64,000 nt of DNA from Yinghuangia soli. GTDB taxonomy: Bacteria; Actinomycetota; Actinomycetes; Streptomycetales; Streptomycetaceae. Location: contig NZ_JAKFHA010000024.1 in NCBI RefSeq assembly GCF_021502675.1, positions 62,001-126,000 on the forward strand, read 5' to 3'. The translations under genes and the position numbers were made by a program. The notes under the pieces are model-generated. The model saw only the letters and a list, made by a program, of their open reading frames with translations, was not told the DNA's origin and searched no databases. The stretch's first letter is position 1. Each line of letters starts with the position of its first letter. This document shows, in pieces, positions 58,859 through 64,000 of the stretch.

Positions 58859-60357
58859 GTCGCGCCTCCGCGCTGCGGCCGGTGCAGGGCGCGTGCGTTC
58901 TCCACACCGACGACGCGGGCCCCGGTGAACAGGCGCAGCGTCTCGACCGTGCCCTCGTCGCCCAGCCCCGACATTCCCCACGCAGGCCGCGGGGTGTCCA
59001 TGTGCAGGCTCATGATGCTCGAACCGTTGACCTTGACCTCTCCGGCGCCCACGCGCTCGGCGACAGCCAGGGCGGCTTCCTCGTCGGTGCCGGCCACGTA
59101 GCCTTCGAGCCCGAGGACGCCGGCATTGGCGATCGCGACGGCCTGGTCCAGGTCGGTGTAGGTGTGGACGGTGGCCACGGGCCCGAACACCTCGTCCAGG
59201 GCTGCCTCGAGGGGCACCCCGGTGACCAGCGTGGGGGCGAGGTAGTTGCCGTGCTCGGGCACGTCGGTCCAGGCATGCTCTCGGGCCGCGCCGTGGCGGG
59301 TGAACCGGGTGACGGCATCGCGGATGCGTCGGCGGTGCGTGCTGTGCACGAGCGGTCCGTACTCGGTGGATGCTTCTGTAGCCGGCCCGGTCCGCAGCGT
59401 GCCGAGTTCCTCGGCGACGGCCTCGAGCACGGGGTCCCGGAGCGCGGCGGGGACGATGAGCCTGCCCAATGCGCGGCACCATTGGCCGTTGAGGGTGGTG
59501 AGGAGGTCCACGGCCATGGCGGCCGCGGCAGCGGGGTCGGCGTCGGGCATCACGACCAGCGGGTTGCAGCCGCCGAGCTCCAGCTGCGCCGGGACCATGC
59601 GCTCCGCGCACGCCCGGCCGACCGCGATGCCGCCCTGGGTTCCGCCGGTGAACGACACGGCGCGCACCCGGTGGTCGGCGACCAGCGCGGCCCCGGTGCG
59701 GGCGTCCCCGTGCAGGAACTGGAAGGCCGCGGACGGCTGCCCGTGCTCGGCGAGCACGTCGGCGATGCTCTCGGCGAGCAGCTGGGTTCCGTAGGGGGCC
59801 AGTTCGCTGGGTTTGAGGATCACCGGGCAGCCCGCGGCCAGGGCGCTGGCCGCCTTGTGGGCGGGCCGCGGCGCCGGGGGCGACCCCGGGACGCGGCCCA
59901 CGCCCGCGCCCAGCGGCCGCCGGTGGACGTGCACCGTCCGGCCGTCGTGGCGCCGGTGTTCCTCGTACAGCACCCCGGCGCGGATCCGGTCGGCGGCCAG
60001 CCGGAAGGCACCGGCGATGATCACGCCAAGGATGCGGGTCTGCGCGAGCGGGACCCCGGTGGCGAACGCTTCCAGGGCGACGATGTCGGGGACGCGCTTG
60101 TCGACGGCGTCGGCGACGGCGTCCAGGACGTCGGCCCGGGTGTCCGGGTCCGCCCAGGCACCTGCTCCCGCGAGGTCCGCCGCGGCGACCAGAGCGTGCT
60201 CGACGCGGTCCGGGCCGGTGGCCCGGGCCGGCCCGAGAACCTCGCCGGTCGAGGGGTCTTCCAACAGCACGCTGCCGAGATCGTCCGCGCAGGGCTGCCA
60301 CGTCCCCGCCACCAGATCCCGGTGCGGCGGCACCGTCACCGGCAGGTCGCCGTTCAT
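58855..60357 (-). CDS. Aldehyde dehydrogenase-family protein with altered oxyanion-hole segment
   Basis: 500 residues; ATG at 60357 overlaps the previous stop as ATGA. FTGGTQGGIAVGRACAERMV, Glu in QLELGGCNPLVVM and Cys in LLTTLNGQWCRALGRLIVP are kept, as is DEVFGPVATV. However the segment that normally reads P-W-N is GAGVGRVPGSPPAPRPAHKA, so the conserved Asn is missing. The enzyme may still bind cofactor but have low or different activity, for example esterase or acyl-CoA-forming chemistry. GQWC in place of GQ-x-C is seen in a minor group. Confidence 0.82.
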   Translation of the reverse strand: MNGDLPVTVPPHRDLVAGTWQPCADDLGSVLLEDPSTGEVLGPARATGPDRVEHALVAAADLAGAGAWADPDTRADVLDAVADAVDKRVPDIVALEAFATGVPLAQTRILGVIIAGAFRLAADRIRAGVLYEEHRRHDGRTVHVHRRPLGAGVGRVPGSPPAPRPAHKAASALAAGCPVILKPSELAPYGTQLLAESIADVLAEHGQPSAAFQFLHGDARTGAALVADHRVRAVSFTGGTQGGIAVGRACAERMVPAQLELGGCNPLVVMPDADPAAAAAMAVDLLTTLNGQWCRALGRLIVPAALRDPVLEAVAEELGTLRTGPATEASTEYGPLVHSTHRRRIRDAVTRFTRHGAAREHAWTDVPEHGNYLAPTLVTGVPLEAALDEVFGPVATVHTYTDLDQAVAIANAGVLGLEGYVAGTDEEAALAVAERVGAGEVKVNGSSIMSLHMDTPRPAWGMSGLGDEGTVETLRLFTGARVVGVENARALHRPQRGGAT

Positions 60358-61679
60358 GAGGGCACCACGGCGAACAGGTCGTTCTCCCGGGCACTGGTCA
60401 CCATCTGCGCGGCCTCCAGTCGTCCTCGTTCGGCGGGGAACGTCATCACGAGCCCCATGGCGAGGTCTCGCAGGGTACGCCCGATCACGCCGTCCATCGT
60501 GGCGGCCGAAGTCCCGCAGCTCTTCAGGGCCCCGACCGCGACGGCGAACGCGGCCTCGCAGACGGTGCCCTTGCCGAGGCGCCACTGGCGGTGCTCGTCC
60601 GCCTTCGGCCGCAGGGGCGGTTCGGAGGTCTCCAGGTCGATCTGGCGGCGGAGCCAGAGGTACGCGGTCTCGAGCTGCTGGGTCATCTCGCCGACGAGGA
60701 CCTGGTGCATCGGGCTGGACGCGACGGGGCGGCCGGTGTCGGCGAACGTCTTGGTGGTGATGCGCTGCAGCGCTTCGTCGTAGACGTGCTGGGCGGCCCC
60801 GACGTATACCGCGGAAATGGCCAGCTGGTTGCCGACGAAGCTGCCGCGGCTGACCTTGAGCATGCGGGTGAACGCGCCCGGCAGGGTGAGGGCTTCGTCC
60901 GCGGGCACGTACACGGAGTCGAGGCGGATGCCGTGGTTCGCCGAGCCGCGCATGCCCAGGCCGGGGGACGGGGTCCGCGACACGACGCCGTCGGCCTCGC
61001 GGGGCACGAGGAAGACGGCGAGCCCGTCCGGGCTGTCGTCGCCTTCGATGCGCGCGGTGACCAGGTAGGTGTCCGCGACGCCGGTCGCGCACCCGAAGGA
61101 CTTCTCGCCGTCCAGCAGCCACCCGCCCGGGACGGGACGGGCGGTGGTGGCGATGGCGATGTTCGCGCCTGCGCTCTTGGCCGATTCGCTGGCGAAGTTC
61201 GCCAGCCACGTGCCGCCGGCCATGCGGGTGAGGACTTTCCCGGCGAACGCCTGGACGACCGGCACCTCGTCGTCGGCGAACAGGCCGGCCGCGATGGCTT
61301 CCAAAGGAAGGAGTCCCCGCGAGGCGCTGGTGTTGTGGAAGAAGTACGCCAGCGCCGTGGACGGGCAGGCGGTGCCCATCGCGAACGTCGCGGCGGCCAG
61401 GTCGCGCAGGCCGCCGCCCAAGCCGCCGTACTCGCGCGGGATCACCAGGCCGAGCAGCCCCGCCTCGCGCAGCAGCTCGACATGGCCGCGCGGGAAGGCG
61501 CCTTCTGCATCGGCATGTTCCGCTGCCGCGCGGAGCGCCGGAAGCACTCCTTCGACAAGGGCCGCTCTGGCCTGCTCCTCCGGGGACATCACGTCGAGGA
61601 GCCGCCAGGCGGTCAGCGCCGGCCGGGCCTCGGGTACCGGCGTTCCGGGGGGCGGAGCCGCTACGTTCACGTCGGGCAT
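60354..61679 (-). CDS. Acyl-CoA dehydrogenase-fold flavin monooxygenase or dehydrogenase
   Basis: 441 residues; ATG at 61679. N-terminal helical domain includes REAGLLGLVIPREYGGLGGG; the middle domain has GGWLLDGEKSFGCATGVADT, VSRTPSPGLGMRGSANHGIR; the end is helical with TTKTFADTGRPVASSPMHQV. The catalytic Glu of true acyl-CoA dehydrogenases is not evident. It resembles DszC/HpaB-like flavin-dependent monooxygenases that need FMNH2 from a separate reductase, and the adjacent flavin-reductase fusion could supply this. Confidence 0.8.
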   Translation of the reverse strand: MPDVNVAAPPPGTPVPEARPALTAWRLLDVMSPEEQARAALVEGVLPALRAAAEHADAEGAFPRGHVELLREAGLLGLVIPREYGGLGGGLRDLAAATFAMGTACPSTALAYFFHNTSASRGLLPLEAIAAGLFADDEVPVVQAFAGKVLTRMAGGTWLANFASESAKSAGANIAIATTARPVPGGWLLDGEKSFGCATGVADTYLVTARIEGDDSPDGLAVFLVPREADGVVSRTPSPGLGMRGSANHGIRLDSVYVPADEALTLPGAFTRMLKVSRGSFVGNQLAISAVYVGAAQHVYDEALQRITTKTFADTGRPVASSPMHQVLVGEMTQQLETAYLWLRRQIDLETSEPPLRPKADEHRQWRLGKGTVCEAAFAVAVGALKSCGTSAATMDGVIGRTLRDLAMGLVMTFPAERGRLEAAQMVTSARENDLFAVVPS

Positions 61680-61723
61680 GTGGTCTCTCTGTCTGCTCGG
61701 GGCACCGCGTTGCGGGCCGGCGG

Positions 61724-62986
61724 TCAGTGGTCGGGGCGGTCCGGGTCCGGGCCGAGCGGGCGCCGCGCACCCCAAAGGTTTTCGAGTTCCCGTGCGGCCC
61801 GGGCGATCGCGGTCGGATCCGTGACGCTGCTGATGTCGAGCCGCGCGGCCAGGTAGAGCAGCCCCTCGGTCGACAGCCTTCCGTCGACGCCGCCGAGCGT
61901 CGTGTCGAACATGCGCACGCCGCTCTTCATGGCGGTCAGGGCGTTCGCGAGCCCAAGGCCGTTGTGTTCGCGCAGGGCGACGCGCACGGGGGTGGGGCGA
62001 GCCCGGACCACGGCGTCCTGCACGACGGTCCGGATGTGCAGCGGGGAGGCCGCTTCGCTCCCCTCCTCCAGGCAGAGCTCCGCGCAACCCAGTCCCAGCG
62101 CCTCGTCGACAGCGGCGCGCACCCGGTCCGCAGAGCCCACGGCGAAGGCATGCGGCACGCGGACGACGATGTCCAGCCCGTGTTCCTGCGCCCGGGCGGC
62201 GAGCGCCGTCGCGTCGCCTCCGGTGGGGCTGATCTCGACGATGCCGGCGCCTCGGGACAGTGCCTCGGTGATGTCGCAGGGGTCGCGCACCAGCGCGGAT
62301 ACGTGCGCGGCCTGCGCAGGAGGCGCGCCGGGCGGCGCCGACTTGATGTCGATGCGCGTCCGTGCGCCGGCCGCGCGTACGACCGAGGTGAGGTGCTCGA
62401 CGGTCTCCGGAGCGACCCACCTCCGGGCCAGGGCGTCGGCGAGCCCGACGTCGGCGACGCTCACCGACTCCGGCAGCGGATCGGCGATCTGCCCCCAGGA
62501 GCGGGAGTGGTAGAGCAGCGGGGCGACGGCACGGCCCCGGGCAGCGGATTGCACCCGGCCGACGAAGATCGTGTGGTCTCCTCCGGGGTACGCGTGCTCG
62601 ACCGTGCAGTCGAGCCATGCCACGGCGTCCGCGAGGACCGGGGCACCTGTTCCGCAGGTCTTCCACAGGCCGTCGGCGAAGCGGTCCCGGACCTGCGGCT
62701 CCATCCCGGCGAACACCCGTCCGAGCCTGGTCTGGTCGCGTCCGAGGATGCTCACGGCGAACACGCCCGACCCGGCGACGAGCCGGTGGGTCTGCTGGCT
62801 GCGGTTGACGCACACCGAGATCAGCGGGGGATCGGCGCTGACGCTGCTCACCGAACTGGCCGTCATGCCGTGCCGGGTGCCGTCGGCGACCGTGGTCACG
62901 ATGCTGACGCCGGTCGGCCACAACCCCAGCACCTCGCGGAACACTCCGCCGTCCACGGCCACCCGGCTCCCCCGATCCCTGGTCAT
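61724..62986 (-). CDS. Fusion of flavin reductase and degenerate HMG-CoA lyase-like domain
   Basis: 420 residues; ATG at 62986 with AAGGAAA upstream. Residues 10-165 form a flavin reductase-like split barrel: FREVLGLWPTGVSIVTTVAD, GMTASSVSSVSADPPLISVC and GDHTIFVGRVQS. From about 200 a DRE-TIM barrel of the HMG-CoA lyase type follows: CDITEALSRGAGIVEISPTG, GLGCAELCLEEGS and NGLGLANALTAMKSGVRMFD, then TTLGGVDGRLSTEGLLYLAA. The usual H-x-H metal ligands are changed to ALREHN and the Cys loop (GG-C-P-x-A) is gone. It is probably an inactive or repurposed lyase tethered to an FMN reductase. First gene of its operon. Confidence 0.78.
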   Translation of the reverse strand: MTRDRGSRVAVDGGVFREVLGLWPTGVSIVTTVADGTRHGMTASSVSSVSADPPLISVCVNRSQQTHRLVAGSGVFAVSILGRDQTRLGRVFAGMEPQVRDRFADGLWKTCGTGAPVLADAVAWLDCTVEHAYPGGDHTIFVGRVQSAARGRAVAPLLYHSRSWGQIADPLPESVSVADVGLADALARRWVAPETVEHLTSVVRAAGARTRIDIKSAPPGAPPAQAAHVSALVRDPCDITEALSRGAGIVEISPTGGDATALAARAQEHGLDIVVRVPHAFAVGSADRVRAAVDEALGLGCAELCLEEGSEAASPLHIRTVVQDAVVRARPTPVRVALREHNGLGLANALTAMKSGVRMFDTTLGGVDGRLSTEGLLYLAARLDISSVTDPTAIARAARELENLWGARRPLGPDPDRPDH

Positions 62987-63014
62987 GCGTTTCCTTAGTC
63001 GAAACGCTGTCTCC
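62987..63014 (-). promoter_or_regulatory. Inverted repeat GCGTTTC/GAAACGC in the leader of the flavin-reductase gene
   Basis: GCGTTTC (62987-62993) and GAAACGC (63001-63007) flank 7 bases directly upstream of the start codon; GAAACGCTGT-CTCC (63001-63014) is also a variant of the GGAAACGCTGTTCC box with one extra base. Confidence 0.45.
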
Positions 63015-63134
63015 AAGAACGTAATCGAGGCCGTCTCGGAGTGTCAACGCGAACGAGCCCTTGGAACAGCGGCGGAGGCAGCGCGGACGCAGGTCTTGAC
63101 GGATGGCCGGGTGTGGCATCAAGAATTCGCACAA

Positions 63135-63148
63135 GGAAACATTGTTCC
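63135..63148. promoter_or_regulatory. IclR-like box GGAAACATTGTTCC
   Basis: 12 of 14 bases match GGAAACGCTGTTCC. It lies in the 222-bp divergent region between the flavin-reductase operon and the secreted hydrolase, 61 bases from the latter's start. Confidence 0.6.
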
Positions 63149-63208
63149 TAAGAGCGAAACGCATCACATCCCCCGGTCAACCCGCCCCGCCACCCCCAGG
63201 AGCCCTCC

Positions 63209-64000
63209 TTGACGATGTCCCGCCTGCCCAGGCTCACGGGTCTCGCCATTGCCGCGACGTTCACCGTGACGGCCGCCGCCCCCGTATCCGCCTCCGCCCA
63301 GCCGGCCGCGTCGACCGCATCTGCCGCCGCCGAGGCCGCCGCGCCCGCTTCGCAGGCCGCCGTGTCCTCCTACGAGACGACCGTCGGCGGGGACCCCGCC
63401 ACCGTCTACCACCCGGCCGCCGGCGCCGACTTGCCCGTCGCACTGCTGCTCCAGGGGGCGAATGTCGGCCGCGCCCACTACGAGGCCTACGCCAGAATCG
63501 TGGCCTCCCACGGCTTCGCCGTGGTGGTCCCCGACCACACCCGGATCATCTTCGGGGTCCCGGGCCTGTACCCGGTGCAGGAGCAGGCGGCCCGGACGGT
63601 CCTGTGGGCCAAAGCCGAGAATGCGACGGCCACCGGCCCCCTGACCGGGCGCATCGACGTCGGCTCCCTCGTCCTGATCGGCCACTCGTTCGGTGGGGTC
63701 GCGGGGCTGCACACCCTCCAGGGGCCGTGCCAGGTTCCCTTCTGCGTCCCGCCGGGCGAGCCGCGTCCGGCCGAACTCAAGGCGGCCGTCTTCCACGGGA
63801 CCAACACCGCCGATCCGGCGAGCGGCGGTGTGCTGCCCATCGACACGCACGGCATCCCCGTCGCCCTGGTCCAGGGCGACCGCGACGGCCTGGCCCTGCC
63901 TGCGCAGGCCGAACAGACCTACAGCGCACTGGTCGACGGCCCCGCGTCCCTGGTCACCATCACCGGCGCCAACCACTACAGCCTCACGAACACCCAGAAC
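63209..64000 (+). CDS. Secreted chlorophyllase-like alpha/beta hydrolase (3' end outside the window)
   Basis: 264 residues are visible. TTG at 63209 has AGGAG 6 bases upstream; ATG two codons later (63215) is possible. The signal peptide (LTGLAIAATFTVTAAAPVSA) ends near ASAQ. The hydrolase core matches chlorophyllase-type enzymes: LPVALLLQGANVGRAHYEAY, IVASHGFAVVVPDH, nucleophile elbow VLIGHSFGGVAGLH; the acid in VQGDRDGLALP and His in GANHYSLTN. It would act outside the cell on an ester, for example releasing phytol. It is divergent from the flavin-dependent operon and shares the IclR-like box region. Confidence 0.8.
   Translation, partial: MTMSRLPRLTGLAIAATFTVTAAAPVSASAQPAASTASAAAEAAAPASQAAVSSYETTVGGDPATVYHPAAGADLPVALLLQGANVGRAHYEAYARIVASHGFAVVVPDHTRIIFGVPGLYPVQEQAARTVLWAKAENATATGPLTGRIDVGSLVLIGHSFGGVAGLHTLQGPCQVPFCVPPGEPRPAELKAAVFHGTNTADPASGGVLPIDTHGIPVALVQGDRDGLALPAQAEQTYSALVDGPASLVTITGANHYSLTNTQN

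Noticed and set aside
1-64000. CRISPR arrays, tRNA or rRNA genes, insertion sequences, prophage or attachment sites
   Set aside because: No regularly spaced repeats, RNA gene signatures, transposase or integrase frames were found by reading both strands.

Overview
This is a high-GC (roughly 70 %) Gram-positive window. The dense GTGA/ATGA gene overlaps, the many GTG and TTG starts, and the families present (IclR, GntR, F420-type luciferase-like oxidoreductase, CaiB, PrpD, sortase-type tails) point to a Streptomyces-like soil actinomycete. No ribosomal, tRNA, phage, CRISPR or transposase gene is visible. Almost everything is accessory catabolism, transport or cell-surface genes. Family names below come from reading the translated sequence by eye; no database search was run.

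Layout. (1) 1-2.5 kb: the end of an HMG-CoA lyase-type gene, a GntR regulator and a secreted DUF1838 protein. (2) 2.5-11.8 kb: a minus-strand operon with a luciferase-like oxidoreductase, a VOC protein and a complete dipeptide-type ABC importer, divergent from a GlxA-type AraC regulator. (3) 11.9-24.4 kb: a hydantoinase/imidase-type amidohydrolase with its IclR regulator; a CaiB CoA-transferase, cyclase and MmgE/PrpD operon; a CitE-like lyase, cupins, a nitrilase-fold protein and an aldehyde dehydrogenase. (4) 24.4-26.7 kb: a TetR regulator, a maleate-isomerase-like protein and two broken genes. (5) 26.8-36.3 kb: eight genes in one direction encoding an RpiR regulator, an aspartase/fumarase-family lyase, a polar amino-acid ABC importer, an M20 peptidase, a secreted cyanophycinase-like protein and a PLP decarboxylase. 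(6) 36.6-45.9 kb: a surface locus with a membrane protein fused to a neocarzinostatin-like domain, and WxL-like, DUF916-like and LPXTG proteins. (7) 46-64 kb: two long minus-strand operons.

The most striking part is the ten-gene operon at 46.0-55.8 kb. It encodes an SDR resembling plant chlorophyll b reductase (NOL/NYC1), a Rieske oxygenase of the pheophorbide a oxygenase/vanillate demethylase type, two different proteins resembling red chlorophyll catabolite reductase (RCCR), and an alpha/beta hydrolase between them. Together these look like a bacterial counterpart of the plant PAO/phyllobilin route of chlorophyll breakdown. A flavin-dependent operon (56.2-63.0 kb) and a secreted chlorophyllase-like hydrolase (63.2 kb to the end) follow. 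Imide hydrolase, C-N hydrolase, maleate-isomerase-like, CoA-transferase, PrpD and CitE-like genes elsewhere could process the small rings released, though that link is inference.

A 14-bp palindrome of the form GGAAACnnTGTTCC, similar in shape to the E. coli IclR box, lies upstream of the first gene of five of these units (10605, 14818, 20245, 55848, 63135). It argues for one regulon controlled by an IclR protein. A second motif, GTAACnTTCnTTAC, marks the RpiR/aspartase/ABC locus. A run of 21 G then 11 C at 45903-45934 and the low-complexity sequence after it look like an assembly problem and should not be trusted.
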